Assembly (NCBI RefSeq): GCF_900113735.1
Contig: NZ_FOQM01000002.1
Location: 1 to 64,000 of the forward strand
Source: Bradyrhizobium sp. Gha
Lineage (GTDB): Bacteria > Pseudomonadota > Alphaproteobacteria > Rhizobiales > Xanthobacteraceae
Reading direction: 5' to 3'
DNA: 64,000 bases
This document shows positions 44,634 to 54,048 of this stretch, one piece after another. Under the pieces are notes generated by a model that was not told the origin of the DNA, did no database searches, and saw only the letters and a list, made by a program, of their open reading frames with translations. The translations under genes and the position numbers were made by a program. Positions within the stretch are counted from its first letter, which is position 1. Every line of letters begins with the position of its first letter.

Positions 44634-45095
44634 ATGAAGACGTTTTCCGCCGCTGTCATTGCACTCTCCGTTGCGTCGGCGGTGCCTGCCCAGGCAGACA
44701 CCTGGACGACCTATCGCATCCCCGAATCCGGAACCTCGGTCGACATCCCCATCTCGATCTTCACTGAACCGGCCGGGAAGCCCGACGGATACGGTCAGAA
44801 ATTTCGTACGCCAGATGGCAGCGCCGATCTCACCATACAAGCCGTGCGCCGAGACCGCGGCACGTCGCCCGCCGCGTTCCTGGCGGCGAGGAACCCGCCG
44901 TCGGCGATCGTCTACAAGCGGGTCGCACCGGACTTCTTCGTGGTCTCCAGCGTCAAGCGCGACAAGATCTGGTACGACCGCTGCAACTTCGCGCGCCGCT
45001 ACGTGCATTGCGTGCTGATCAACTATCCAGCGGCCGAGAAGCGGCAATGGGACGAGGCCGTCACGCGCATCAGCCACAGTTTGAGCGGGGGCTGA
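44634..45095 (+). CDS. Secreted hypothetical protein
   Basis: The 153-residue protein has a signal peptide (MKTFSAAVIALSVASAVPAQ, cleavage after QA near residue 22). The mature part begins with WTTYRIPESGTSVDIPISIF and has a cysteine pair (DRCNFARRYVHCVLINYP) probably forming a disulfide in the periplasm. I recall similar proteins only as hypothetical. The start overlaps no other gene; it converges with the response regulator. Confidence 0.78.
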   Translation: MKTFSAAVIALSVASAVPAQADTWTTYRIPESGTSVDIPISIFTEPAGKPDGYGQKFRTPDGSADLTIQAVRRDRGTSPAAFLAARNPPSAIVYKRVAPDFFVVSSVKRDKIWYDRCNFARRYVHCVLINYPAAEKRQWDEAVTRISHSLSGG

Positions 45096-45141
45096 CCGTC
45101 ACCAGCAAAGGGACTGCCCGCGCAAGACGGGATGGGGTCGG

Positions 45142-45531
45142 TCATGCGGCCTGCTCGAGCCTTGCGTCAATCTCCTGGCGCAGCGCCGCGAAATCGATCG
45201 GTTTGGTCAATAGGCCGGTCGCGCCTTTCTCCAGCGCCTTGCGTTTGGTTTCGGCATCGCCATAGGCCGTGATCATGATGACGGGGACATCGGGCCGGGC
45301 CGAGCGCACGATCGGCAGCATCTCCAGCCCGCTCATCCCGGGCATGTTGATATCCGACAGGATCAGGATGAGGGTGGCATCGCGAATCTCGAGCGCGCGC
45401 TGCAGCGCGACCGAGGCCGAGGGCGCGAACTCCATGAGAAAACGGCCGCGCCGCAGATCGCTCCGGAAGTGCTGGCGGAACAGCATTTCCACATCGGGCT
45501 CGTCATCCACGACCAGGATATAAACGCTCAA
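45142..45531 (-). CDS. Single-domain response regulator
   Basis: The 129-residue protein is one receiver domain: acidic pocket VVDDEPDVE, phosphoacceptor Asp in [12 protein letters not shown], Thr in MITAYGD and Lys in TKPIDF. It has no output domain, so it acts by protein contact or as a phosphate relay. It overlaps the end of the kinase gene by 4 bases, making it the cognate partner. Confidence 0.95.
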   Translation of the reverse strand: MSVYILVVDDEPDVEMLFRQHFRSDLRRGRFLMEFAPSASVALQRALEIRDATLILILSDINMPGMSGLEMLPIVRSARPDVPVIMITAYGDAETKRKALEKGATGLLTKPIDFAALRQEIDARLEQAA

Positions 45532-48500
45532 CTCTTGCCTCCGGTCTGCAGCGGTGCGGTCGCCGTGCGCGGCAGCGTGATGATGAATTCGGTAAAGGCG
45601 CCAGGCTCGGTATCGACGTCGATCCGTCCGCCATGCTGCTTTACGATGATGTCATGGCAGATCGAAAGGCCGAGCCCTGTTCCTTCGCCGGCCGGCTTGG
45701 TGGTGAAGAATGGGTTGAATATGTTCTCCTTGACCTCGGCTGGAATGCCGGTGCCGTTGTCGCGAAACCGGATTTCAACGGCGCTGCCGAGATTTCTCGT
45801 CGTTGCGCTCAGCCTTGGCTCGAAACCGTCGCCTGCGACTTCCTTGCGCTTGGTGGCTGCGTAGAAGCCGTTTGCAATCAGGTTGAGGAACACGCGCGTG
45901 ACTTCCTGCGGATACAGATCGACCATCTCCGTGGTGGGGTCGAGGTGTCGCTCGAGCGTGATGTTGAAGCCCGGTTTCTCCGCGCGCGCACCGTGATAGG
46001 CGAGGTTGAGACTTTCCTCGACGATCGCGTTGATGTCGGCGGGACGACGCTCGCCAGAGCCTTGGCGCGAATGCTGCAGCATGTTCTTGACGATGGAATC
46101 GGCACGCTTGCCGTGCTGGACGATCTTGCCCAGATTGGTGCGCAGGGTGTCGGCCAGTTCGGTAATCTCGGAGCGCGCATCGTCGTCGAGCGTCACTCGC
46201 TCGAGCGCCTCATGCAGTTCGTCGATCAATTCCACCGATACGCTCGAGAAGTTGTTGACGAAATTGAGCGGATTCTTGATCTCGTGCGCGATGCCCGCCG
46301 TGAGCTGACCAAGTGAGGCGAGCTTTTCGGTCTGGACCAGGCGATCCTGAGCCGCCTGCAAGTCACGCAATGCAGCCTCGGCGGCATCGCGTGCCGCGCG
46401 GACAGCTTCCTCCGCGCGCTTTCGCTCCGTGATGTCGGCATAGATCATCACGAAGCCGCCGTCCGGCACCGGATTGCGGCGCACCTCGACGACGCGACCG
46501 TCCGGACGCGTGCGCTCGTAGCGCATTTCGTGCCTGGTATCTTCGAGGTGGCGGCTCAGTTGCGTTTCGAGTTCGGCCGAGCCGAACTCCCCGCGTGCGG
46601 CGAGATAGTGGAAAAATTCGGCAAAGCGCGGCCGTGCGGCAAGCAGGGACTCCGGCAGGTCGAGCATCTCCTGCAAATTGTAGTTCCATGCCGCCAGGCG
46701 ACCCGCGGCGTCGAACATTGCGACGGCGTCGCCCATGTTGTCGAAGGTGGTGCGCAGTTCGGCCTGGCGCTCGCGCAACTCTCCCAACAGTCGCGCATTC
46801 TCGATCGCGATCGCGGCTTGTGCGGCAAATCCCTCCAAGATGGCGATCGCGTCCTCGGTGAAGGGCCTGACTTCGCGTCGCCCGCACGCGATCATTCCGA
46901 GCAGGGTCTCGTGGCGGCGCAGCGGCACGAACAGCGCGGTACGAATCCCGGCAAGTTCGACGGCACCCTGCATCACCGGATGGTCGATTTCCGCGCAGTC
47001 GGGGAGGTGCACCAGGCGCTCGCCGGCGAGCAGGCGCCGGCCTACGGGATGATCCGATGCCTGAAAACCCCGCCGCAAGATATCGGCGAATTGTTCCGGC
47101 AGATCATGCACCGCGACAGCGCGGAACCGATCGCCATCGTAGACCTGCAGGCTGCCATAAGCGACCTCGCAGAGGCGATGTGCCTTCAGCAGGATGGTAT
47201 TGAACACCGGCGCGAGGTTGCCCGGCGATGAATTGATGACCTGCAGCACTTCGGCGGTCGCGGTCTGTCGCTCGAGCGCTTCGCGCTGCTCGGTCAAGAG
47301 CCGCACATTTTCGATGGCGATCACCGCCTGGTCGGCAAAGGTCCGCACCAACTCGACGTGCCGCTCGGAAAAAGGCCCGGGGCGCTGGCGCGCCAGCATC
47401 ATGAGACCGATCGGCTCGCCGTCACGCAGCAGCGGAACGCCGAGGATCGCGCGGACTTTCGCGAGCCTGAAGGTTTCAGGGAATTGATATTCCGGATCGG
47501 TGGTGATGTCGGCGATTTGCACAGCGCGGCGTTCCGCCATCACCCGGCCAGTCATCGTGCGCCGGTCCGGAGCCGCGGAAACCGGATGACTATCGAGGTA
47601 CTCCTGGAATCTGATGGCATCCGCCGCCGCTTCGGATGTCGAGCCGACCGCCGTGGCGTAGCGGAAGACGTCGCCGTCGCGCTGCGAGAGGAACGCCATC
47701 TCGGCCTCGCACAACTGCGCCGCGGTCCGGGCGACCGTTGCCAGTACGGGCTTGAGGTCGAAGGTCGAGCGGCTGATGATCTTCAGCACATCGGCGGTCG
47801 CGGTCTGGTGCTGCAAGGATTCAGTCAGGTCGGCCGTACGCTCGCGCAGCTCGCCCAACAGCCGCGCATTCTCAATGGCGATGACGGCTTGAGCCGCAAA
47901 ATTCCGCACCAGCGCGATCTGCTTGTCGTCGAACGGGCGGACTTCCTGCCGGAAAAAGATCAGCCCCCCGATGATGTTGCTCTCCTTGAGCATCGGCACG
48001 GCCAGGACGGTGCGATAGCCGCCGAGCTCGGCGGCTGCCACCGCCAGAGGGTCGCCTTGAAGGTAAGGTTGCTCGATGGTGATGTCTGTCGTTTGCGCAA
48101 CCTGCTTGGTCGTTATCGCGCGGCCAAAGGTTATGTGCGGACTGGGGCGCACCGGCGCGCGCAGCATGAAATCGGCGAATGCTTGCGGCGCGTTGTGGGC
48201 CGCGCCAAGTCGAAAAGCATCGCCTTCGGCCAGCATGAGGATGCCGAACTTGGCCTCGCAAATGCGTGAGGCGTTTTCCAGGATGGCAGCGAACACCGGC
48301 TGAAGATCGCCCGGGGAACGACTGATGATCTGGAGCACTTCGGAGGTTGCCGTGCGCTGCTCCAATGCTTCTGCAAGTTCATCGGTGCGCTGGCGCAGTT
48401 CGCCCAGGAGACGCGCGCTTTCGATGGCAGTTGCGGCCTCCCGCTCACGTGCCTCGTTCAGCTCGCGGGTGCGCGCGGCCAGCTGCTGTTGCAGGTCGGC

Positions 48501-48593
48501 AATGGATGGGGCTGCGCTCGACGGGTTGGGCACGTTGCGCCCGCTCGCGCGCCGCTCCTCGATCGGATGTTCACTTCCGCTGCGTCGCCGCAT
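45528..48593 (-). CDS. Multi-GAF/PAS sensor histidine kinase
   Basis: The 1021-residue soluble kinase has an N-terminal coiled coil, three consecutive GAF modules (about 85-240, 265-425 and 450-610, each preceded by a linker like [20 protein letters not shown]), a PAS domain (about 620-740), then the phosphoacceptor His in [19 protein letters not shown], and an ATPase domain with [21 protein letters not shown] and [12 protein letters not shown]. It probably integrates several cytoplasmic cues. The downstream receiver is coupled by a 4-base overlap. The signals are unknown. Confidence 0.93.
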   Translation of the reverse strand: MRRRSGSEHPIEERRASGRNVPNPSSAAPSIADLQQQLAARTRELNEAREREAATAIESARLLGELRQRTDELAEALEQRTATSEVLQIISRSPGDLQPVFAAILENASRICEAKFGILMLAEGDAFRLGAAHNAPQAFADFMLRAPVRPSPHITFGRAITTKQVAQTTDITIEQPYLQGDPLAVAAAELGGYRTVLAVPMLKESNIIGGLIFFRQEVRPFDDKQIALVRNFAAQAVIAIENARLLGELRERTADLTESLQHQTATADVLKIISRSTFDLKPVLATVARTAAQLCEAEMAFLSQRDGDVFRYATAVGSTSEAAADAIRFQEYLDSHPVSAAPDRRTMTGRVMAERRAVQIADITTDPEYQFPETFRLAKVRAILGVPLLRDGEPIGLMMLARQRPGPFSERHVELVRTFADQAVIAIENVRLLTEQREALERQTATAEVLQVINSSPGNLAPVFNTILLKAHRLCEVAYGSLQVYDGDRFRAVAVHDLPEQFADILRRGFQASDHPVGRRLLAGERLVHLPDCAEIDHPVMQGAVELAGIRTALFVPLRRHETLLGMIACGRREVRPFTEDAIAILEGFAAQAAIAIENARLLGELRERQAELRTTFDNMGDAVAMFDAAGRLAAWNYNLQEMLDLPESLLAARPRFAEFFHYLAARGEFGSAELETQLSRHLEDTRHEMRYERTRPDGRVVEVRRNPVPDGGFVMIYADITERKRAEEAVRAARDAAEAALRDLQAAQDRLVQTEKLASLGQLTAGIAHEIKNPLNFVNNFSSVSVELIDELHEALERVTLDDDARSEITELADTLRTNLGKIVQHGKRADSIVKNMLQHSRQGSGERRPADINAIVEESLNLAYHGARAEKPGFNITLERHLDPTTEMVDLYPQEVTRVFLNLIANGFYAATKRKEVAGDGFEPRLSATTRNLGSAVEIRFRDNGTGIPAEVKENIFNPFFTTKPAGEGTGLGLSICHDIIVKQHGGRIDVDTEPGAFTEFIITLPRTATAPLQTGGKS

Positions 48594-48845
48594 TTCGCTC
48601 CCCCGGATGGGTCAGAACGATGCTTGAGCTTACACAAATCCGGAGTTTCGCGCCATGGCCGGAAGCCGCTACGGGTCCAGAGCGGCGGTCGGGCTCGTCC
48701 TGGTGCTGGTCTCGTCTATCCGTATAACCAGTCGCGGCGACCATCACGCGGGAAGGCAGCTGCGGGGGCCAGAAGGAGACTTTCGGCGGTGCGAACGACC
48801 TACGGCAAAATATCAGGCTGCGTGGTGCGCGCCGCCGAGCCGGGT

Positions 48846-49154
48846 TCAATCCGTGGGCTGCGGGCCGTCGTAGCCTTCGATCACGACGATATCGATGTCC
48901 ACGGCGCCCGCGCGCAGTGCCCTCGCCTTGGTGTATTCAGGTGAGCGGTAGCAGGCGAGCGCGGTTTCGTAGTCCTTGAACTCGATCACGATGTTGCGCT
49001 CGCGCGCCTTGCCCTCCACGGCCTCGAAGGTGCCGCCGCGCACCCGGAATTTCCCGTCGTATTTGCGGAGCACCGCCGTGAGGGCGGGGCCGTAGGCTTT
49101 GGTGTATTCGGGTTTGATCACATCGATGCGCCCGATCCAATACCCGTTCGGCAT
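48846..49154 (-). CDS. DUF1330 domain protein
   Basis: The 102-residue protein starts MPNGYWIGRIDVIKPEYTKA after a perfect GGAGG. The pattern YWIGRIDV, VRGGTFEAVEG, NIVIEFKDYETALACYRSPEY and DIDIVVIEG is the ferredoxin-like DUF1330 fold, related to dimeric alpha/beta-barrel monooxygenase-like proteins. No active role is known. It lies alone on the minus strand. Confidence 0.93.
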   Translation of the reverse strand: MPNGYWIGRIDVIKPEYTKAYGPALTAVLRKYDGKFRVRGGTFEAVEGKARERNIVIEFKDYETALACYRSPEYTKARALRAGAVDIDIVVIEGYDGPQPTD

Positions 49155-49864
49155 GTTGTCCTCCTTCATCTTTTCTTTCTCAAAATCAAAAGGGGCCGCC
49201 CGCAGTTGAATTGCTCTGCGGTGCCGATGGTTCCGTCCGGTTGACGTACCGTTGGTGGCGCGGCGGGGCTAGGCTAATCGAGCGTCGAGGTCTGTTCATT
49301 GTCGATCGCGACAGTTTGGCCCGGATTAGGTTAGATCCGGTCTCCCCCTTGACAGCCGCCATATCCTCGGCCGTGGGATGCGGACTGTGCTGGGGCAAAT
49401 GGCTTGGCGAGCGAGACGCTATTTGGGACGCCCTGTATCGGCCACTTGTCGGCACTGGCGCCTGACCCGAAAGCGGTCTTTTTAGTGCACGCGGGCCAAA
49501 TAAATCGGGATGAAAGGTACTCGGCCCAGAATGCTCACAAGCTAACCATCATCCAGCTCGCGCTGCCTTACAAAAATGGTTGCCGTTCTGAAATGGACGG
49601 AGTCCGCTTTGCCACTATGAGAAGGTGCGCAGGTCACGGGCAGCCGGCGCACTGCACGCAAGAAGACTCGAGTTGTGAGACTGGAGCCGTCACGTTCCTA
49701 ACGAGCGCCTCCGACGTTGAGGCGGCTTCGGGTCGGAAGAGCGCCCCATTCTGCGCTGCGCGTTTCTGTCCCGTGTCCAGGGGACGAACAGGTCACTCGC
49801 ACCGCTCATAGACGACGCTCGAAGCTTACGTGCCGGGCCTCCAGATCTGCCGTTGGCGACCTGG
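49155..49864. other. Gene-poor stretch
   Basis: No gene is convincing. A plus-strand frame at 49211-49465 (84 codons, with one hydrophobic patch) is possible but has no recognisable family or good ribosome binding site. The base composition is more AT-rich than the housekeeping block, suggesting accessory DNA. Confidence 0.4.
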
Positions 49865-50164
49865 CTACCATTCGGGATCGTCGAAGCCCCCATAGTCCCG
49901 CACGATGTACTCGCGCGAGAAGGGCTCGACCGGTCGCCAGTGCTCGCGAATGACGATTGTCGGAGTCGGGGGCCGCCAATAGTCAGGATGAATGACTATT
50001 GTCGCAGGCGGCGGATAGACGGCGGGCGCATGAACACGCCAACAAACGTCTCCCCTGCACGCAATAGCGGCGGACGCGTCCGTAGCGGAGAGCCCAAGAA
50101 GACCGGCAGCAACGCTGGCGGCTAGAAGAGCGTTCCTGCCCCATGACCTGATCAGCTCGTGCAT
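49865..50164 (-). CDS. Small secreted proline-rich protein
   Basis: This 99-residue protein starts MHELIRSWGRNALLAASVAA after GAGGAGGG, with a signal peptide ending ASA near residue 32. The mature part has a cysteine pair (ACRGDVC) and a Pro/Trp/Tyr-rich tail with HPDYWRPPTPTIVIREHW. It is probably periplasmic or surface-exposed; no family is recognised. Confidence 0.8.
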   Translation of the reverse strand: MHELIRSWGRNALLAASVAAGLLGLSATDASAAIACRGDVCWRVHAPAVYPPPATIVIHPDYWRPPTPTIVIREHWRPVEPFSREYIVRDYGGFDDPEW

Positions 50165-50383
50165 GTTTCCCTCCTCACGAACGGTTTCTTCTTTGCTGTC
50201 TCGAAACAAACCCCAGCAGAAACCGCTTGGTTTCAAGCTCCCAACATTAAAACTCACCTCACGCAACCTGGATTGTTGGTCGAGAGAAAACGCGTTAACG
50301 CCAAAAGCCGCTGCAACACACCCGTCCGTCGGCACAAAAAGACCGCCCGGAGGCGGCTAGTTTTTGATTATCGCTTCTTCTGC

Positions 50384-50575
50384 CTATTTCTTGATGCCGT
50401 CAGCGGCGTCCCGCGCTGCATCCTTCACATCCCCCGCGACGTTGTGGGCGGATCCCTTGGCCTTATCGATCTTGCCTTCGGTTTCCATGTCCTTGTCGCC
50501 AGTGAGCTTGCCGGCACCTTCTTTGATGGCGCCTTTAGCCTTGTCAGCAGCGCCCTTAACATGTTCGCGGTCCAT
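50384..50575 (-). CDS. CsbD-family stress protein
   Basis: The 63-residue hydrophilic protein reads MDREHVKGAADKAKGAIKEG ... GKLTGDKDMETEGKIDKAKG, the defining CsbD pattern. CsbD-like proteins are induced in general stress; their molecular role is unknown. The start is set by an AAAGGA site 6 bases upstream, discarding an 11-codon extension. Confidence 0.95.
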   Translation of the reverse strand: MDREHVKGAADKAKGAIKEGAGKLTGDKDMETEGKIDKAKGSAHNVAGDVKDAARDAADGIKK

Positions 50576-50743
50576 GATCGTGTCCTTTGTTATCCGGAAG
50601 ATCAGCACAACGAAAGCGTTGCGCAGGGGTTCCTCGCAGATCCGAGCCGGTGTTTTTCAACAAGGCTTCGGGCCACGAGCGGGCATTTCTCTCGTGTTCG
50701 GAATCGAGCTACGTTAACGTCGGTCGGCTTTGGGTATCAACCG

Positions 50744-52225
50744 ATGATTGTGACACGATTTTGCTTGCTGGCCCCACTGCTGTGTCTCGCCTTGCTGTTG
50801 TGGCGACCAGAAAGGATTGCGGCTCAAGGTATGTTCTCGCCCGAAATCCAACATAGAATCGACGATGTCTGCGCGTGCCTCAAGACGAAGGTCGTGGAGA
50901 AGGACGATCCTCACGTTTGTCAAAGGCTCCAGGACCGCATGGCCGCTTACGGTGTGCCAGGCGTCAGCATCGCCGTCATCCATCATGGTGCCATCGAATG
51001 GGCGCAGGGATTCGGCGTCGTGCAACTCGGGGGCGGCCCGGTCACGCCCGAGACCCTGTTCCAGGCCGGCAGCATCAGCAAGCCGGTCGCCGCGATGGCG
51101 GCGCTTCATCTCGTTGAGCAAGGCAAGCTGGCGCTCGACTCCGACGTCAATCAGGCACTGACCTCGTGGAAGATCCCCGCAAGCGCGGTCGCGCCGGGAG
51201 CCGTGGTTACGCTGCGGGAGTTGCTCAATCACACCGCCGGGCTCACCGTGCACGGATTCCCGGGCTACGCGGCGGGTGCTCCGATTCCCACGCTCGTCCA
51301 AGTCCTGGATGGAGAGAAGCCAGCCAACACCGCCGCCGTTCGCCTGGAGGCTGCTCCGGGAAGCCGTTGGAAGTACTCCGGGGGCGGGTACACGGTGGTG
51401 CAGCAATTGCTGCTCGACATCTCGCATCAGCCGTTCCCCAAGCTCATGCATGACACTGTGCTGTCGCCGATCGGCATGACCCGCAGCACCTACGAACAAC
51501 CGCTGCCCACCGAGCTGCGCTCCGGCGCGGCAACGCCCTATAAAGCCGACGGCGTCCCTGTAGAGGGCGGCTTCCACGTCTATCCGGAAATGGCGGCTGC
51601 CGGACTTTGGACGACGCCGACCGACCTCGCGCGGTACGCGATAGAGATCCAGCGCTCGTTGCGCGGAGATGCCAATCGCGTGCTTTCGGCTGAGATGACC
51701 AAGCAGATGCTCGTCGCGGGACAAGGCAGCCATGGTTTGGGTTTGCCGATCGGGGGCACGCCGGAAAACCCCTTCTTCTCACACGGTGGCATCGACGAGG
51801 GCTTCGAAGCCGTGCTCGCCGCCTATCAGGACAGTGGCGACGGAGCGGTCATCATGACGAACGCGCGAGGCGGCCAGCTATTGGCCACCGAGATCTTGCG
51901 CAGCATCGCCTCGGTCTACGGGTGGCCGGATTTTCATCCGATCATCCGGACGAGCGTCAAGGTCGATCCCGCTATTCTCGCGACATACACTGGCGTCTAC
52001 GAGCTCACGCCGACACTCTCGATCGCCATCACTCTGGAACATGGTCAATTGATGTCGCAAGCGACCCATCAGCGCAAACTCCAGCTCTTTCCTGAATCTC
52101 GGAGCAAGTTCTTCACAAAAGTCGTGGACGCCCAGTTGGAGTTCCTCGCGACGGACGCCGGGCACATCTCCCATCTGATTCTTCATCAGAATGGCAACGA
52201 CATGCGGGGCGAAAGAAAGCAATAG
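50744..52225 (+). CDS. Beta-lactamase-family serine hydrolase, secreted
   Basis: From MIVTRFCLLAPLLCLALLLW (signal peptide, cleavage near IAA/Q) the protein has 493 residues. Catalytic motifs are SISK (S-x-x-K, about residue 111), YSGGG at the Y-x-N position, and HGG near the C-terminal side in place of KTG, which fits penicillin-binding-protein-like S12 esterases/peptidases. A C-terminal beta domain (about 400-493) is like the DUF3471-type lipocalin domain. It could be a D-aminopeptidase, esterase or a class C beta-lactamase relative. The frame is open 195 codons further upstream, with no coding signature. Confidence 0.9.
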   Translation: MIVTRFCLLAPLLCLALLLWRPERIAAQGMFSPEIQHRIDDVCACLKTKVVEKDDPHVCQRLQDRMAAYGVPGVSIAVIHHGAIEWAQGFGVVQLGGGPVTPETLFQAGSISKPVAAMAALHLVEQGKLALDSDVNQALTSWKIPASAVAPGAVVTLRELLNHTAGLTVHGFPGYAAGAPIPTLVQVLDGEKPANTAAVRLEAAPGSRWKYSGGGYTVVQQLLLDISHQPFPKLMHDTVLSPIGMTRSTYEQPLPTELRSGAATPYKADGVPVEGGFHVYPEMAAAGLWTTPTDLARYAIEIQRSLRGDANRVLSAEMTKQMLVAGQGSHGLGLPIGGTPENPFFSHGGIDEGFEAVLAAYQDSGDGAVIMTNARGGQLLATEILRSIASVYGWPDFHPIIRTSVKVDPAILATYTGVYELTPTLSIAITLEHGQLMSQATHQRKLQLFPESRSKFFTKVVDAQLEFLATDAGHISHLILHQNGNDMRGERKQ

Positions 52226-52300
52226 CCCATCACACCTGCTCCGTTCCAGGCGGGTGGCTTTTCACACCGCCAGGGTCAAAAGCGGCGGTGGACGTGGGCC

Positions 52301-52321
52301 CTGGTCTTACGCCAAGACCAG
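52301..52321 (+). terminator. Stem-loop after the serine hydrolase gene
   Basis: CTGGTCTT and AAGACCAG form a perfect 8-bp stem with loop ACGCC, 76 bases after the stop codon. No T-run follows, so it could be a Rho-dependent end or mRNA stabiliser instead of an intrinsic terminator. Confidence 0.4.
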
Positions 52322-52389
52322 ACGCGACGACAATCTCGCTCAGGTCAGCATTGGTCTGAAATGAAAGAAGGCTTGTGAGTGGGACGACC

Positions 52390-52551
52390 TTACTCTTTGG
52401 GCTTCGCTGTCGCGGACGCAGCCCGCTCCATATAGTCGGCCATCTTACGGTACTCCTCCGCCATCTCGCGGAGACTTTTCTTGGTCTCGGCGGAGGAACT
52501 GAGTGCGGCCTGCCGCTCGCAGTCGCGTTGGAGTTTTCGGTAATTGTCCAT
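52390..52551 (-). CDS. Small helical hypothetical protein
   Basis: The 53-residue protein reads MDNYRKLQRDCERQAALSSS ... KKSLREMAEEYRKMADYMER and ends TAKPKE. It is strongly charged and helical, and similar tiny proteins with Y-R-x-L-x-x-x-C...MAxEYRxMA are common in Bradyrhizobium. No function known. It is the most downstream of a set of four small minus-strand genes. Confidence 0.75.
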   Translation of the reverse strand: MDNYRKLQRDCERQAALSSSAETKKSLREMAEEYRKMADYMERAASATAKPKE

Positions 52552-52766
52552 CAGCGCCAATCCACAACCGGAAGCGACCGTTGCAAACTTAGCAGATTAG
52601 GACGCTGACTGATTTAACTTGGGATATGGGGGTCAATCTAACTTACGACGCTGGGATAGATGCGCACCGGCACGTCCTCCGCTCGATCACTAGTTTAGCG
52701 GCGGCGGGAAAGCGGACGTCTCCGGGGAACGGCCAACAGACGACCTTCAAATGGAAGGAGGCAATG

Positions 52767-52958
52767 CTACTCGGCCGCTCGGTCCAAATTCCGGCCGACG
52801 ACTTCTTCGTTGTGCGCGAGCTTGTCGTAAGCGTCTGCCATGTTATCGTATTGAGCCCGCGTGCTCGCGTCACCCATCAGGCTTGCCTTGGCCCGAAATT
52901 CTTCGGCTTGATCCCGATACCGCTTTGCTATGGCTGCATGGTCCCTTGCGCCAGCCAT
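52767..52958 (-). CDS. Small helical hypothetical protein
   Basis: The 63-residue charged helical protein (MAGARDHAAIAKRYRDQAEE, then SLMGDASTRAQYDNMADAYD and KLAHNEE) resembles the same loose family as the gene at 52390, with Y-R-x-x-A-E-E...YDxMADxYxxLA. It starts 11 bases after its upstream neighbour's stop, suggesting an operon. Confidence 0.82.
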   Translation of the reverse strand: MAGARDHAAIAKRYRDQAEEFRAKASLMGDASTRAQYDNMADAYDKLAHNEEVVGRNLDRAAE

Positions 52959-52969
52959 TTGCAGCAGCC

Positions 52970-53188
52970 CTACTTCTCTCGATTGTCGCGGTGCGCCCTG
53001 GCTTCAGCGCGATACACTGCGCTTTCGAGACGAAGTTGGTCGCGCTGGCGTAGCTGTTGCGCCTGCAACTCGCGGCATTGGCTTTGAACTGCCCGGCTCT
53101 CTTCAACAGCGAGCTGGGCACGAACGTGTAGTGGATCAATCATGCGAGCGACAAATGCGGCGCATAGACTTTGGTTGCTATTACTCAT
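52970..53188 (-). CDS. Small coiled-coil hypothetical protein
   Basis: The 72-residue protein (MSNSNQSLCAAFVARMIDPL, then a Gln/Arg/Glu-rich coiled coil with SRAVQSQCRELQAQQLRQRD) is predicted helical. The ATG follows the upstream gene's TAA after one base, so the two are translationally coupled. Function unknown; reality supported by its exact fit between two neighbours. Confidence 0.65.
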   Translation of the reverse strand: MSNSNQSLCAAFVARMIDPLHVRAQLAVEESRAVQSQCRELQAQQLRQRDQLRLESAVYRAEARAHRDNREK

Positions 53189-53189
53189 G

Positions 53190-53372
53190 TTACTTTTCTG
53201 GCTCTCTTGGCTTCTCTGGAAAAGCTTTGTGCGTTCTGCGGCCCAAAAAGCTGTCAGGAGCCGGTTCTCTCAGCAATTTCAACGAGTCATTGATGATTTT
53301 GCGAGTATCTGCCGACAACTTGGCGTCGCTCGCTTCGATGGACGGGTGCGGGTATTGACGCCGCTTCATCAT
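53190..53372 (-). CDS. Small hypothetical protein, first of a small-gene operon
   Basis: The 60-residue protein (MMKRRQYPHPSIEASDAKLS, ... INDSLKLLREPAPDSFLGRR, THKAFP) carries the tail pattern PxPDxFLGRRTHxxFP that I recall in many small Bradyrhizobium proteins. Its AGGAG ribosome binding site lies inside a perfect hairpin that ends next to the ATG. Two ATG codons are adjacent; either may be used. It leads the genes at 52970 and 52767. Confidence 0.8.
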   Translation of the reverse strand: MMKRRQYPHPSIEASDAKLSADTRKIINDSLKLLREPAPDSFLGRRTHKAFPEKPREPEK

Positions 53373-53373
53373 G

Positions 53374-53406
53374 GCGCGCTCTCCTGTTGTGCAGGCGGGA
53401 GCGCGC
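53374..53406 (-). promoter_or_regulatory. Hairpin sequestering the ribosome binding site of the small-gene operon
   Basis: On the transcript, GCGCGCTC pairs perfectly with GAGCGCGC, with an inner CCTG/CAGG stem and loop CACAA. The AGGAG Shine-Dalgarno (complement at 53381-53385) lies inside the 3-prime arm and the hairpin ends one base before the start codon. This would hide the ribosome binding site unless something opens it. Confidence 0.6.
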
Positions 53407-53509
53407 TCGGTCTCTCAGCCACCGACGCCTACGGCAGAGCCTTGGCCGGTGATGCAGAGACAATACACCTATTTCGAGAATGGTCGTTGGGGAATTCGGC
53501 TAAAGGCTG

Positions 53510-53584
53510 CTAGGCGGATAGTCGAAACCGCAGCTCCTCAATGAGGAGCTCGGGGGCCTCAAGCTGGACGAAATGCCCTCCCTT
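53510..53584 (-). pseudogene. Possible alpha/beta-hydrolase C-terminal fragment
   Basis: A short frame ends GHFVQLEAPELLIEELRFRL, the usual C-terminal catalytic His region (GHFxQxExPE) of alpha/beta hydrolases. No upstream hydrolase core is present, so it looks like a remnant left by a deletion. The evidence is one motif. Confidence 0.35.
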
Positions 53585-53772
53585 GCTGCCCTCGCTCTCC
53601 CCTAGAGCTCCGAGACCGGTCACACCAATTGGGCGACAGCGGACTTTGATGTTTTCAAGGGAGCTTCTGTTACGGCCGGACCTGCGCCTGGCGGCCAAAG
53701 AACTCTGGCTTTTGCACAGCCGCAAGATCGAGGCTCGGTGCTACGTCGCGTCGAGTTGTCGCCCTGCCACTC

Positions 53773-54048
53773 TCATCGTCGATAATATCGGTAGGGCGGT
53801 TCGAATACGAAAGTCGAGCCATAGCGATACGGCAGGGGATCATAGCCAATCAAATAGGCTGCTCTTATCCGGTGGTAGTGTCTGATCCGGAGCGTTCGGA
53901 CCGTCCCGAGTGATGTGCTGCAGACGCACCGCTGTCGGGAGCTGAACTCTGACAACCGACTGTGCTGCGTGCTCGTCTGAACCGCGGAAGCTGCATTTGG
54001 AACAATGCAAAAAGCGCAAAGTGCGAAAAGCACAAGCATCCGAACCAT
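53773..54048 (-). CDS. Small secreted hypothetical protein
   Basis: The 91-residue protein starts MVRMLVLFALCAFCIVPNAA (signal peptide, cleavage after ASA near residue 23). The mature part has a CVC pair and a Tyr/Arg-rich tail GYDPLPYRYGSTFVFEPPYR. Short secreted proteins with YDPLPYRYGS tails are familiar from Bradyrhizobium. No function known. Confidence 0.65.
   Translation of the reverse strand: MVRMLVLFALCAFCIVPNAASAVQTSTQHSRLSEFSSRQRCVCSTSLGTVRTLRIRHYHRIRAAYLIGYDPLPYRYGSTFVFEPPYRYYRR

Noticed and set aside
49211..49465. An 84-codon plus-strand frame with a hydrophobic patch
   Set aside because: No ribosome binding site, no recognised similarity, and composition like the neighbouring non-coding DNA; kept only as a mention in the gene-poor stretch.
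50159..50743. N-terminal extension of the serine hydrolase by 195 codons
   Set aside because: The extension has no domain, crosses the CsbD gene on the other strand, and a clear signal peptide begins at the internal ATG at 50744.
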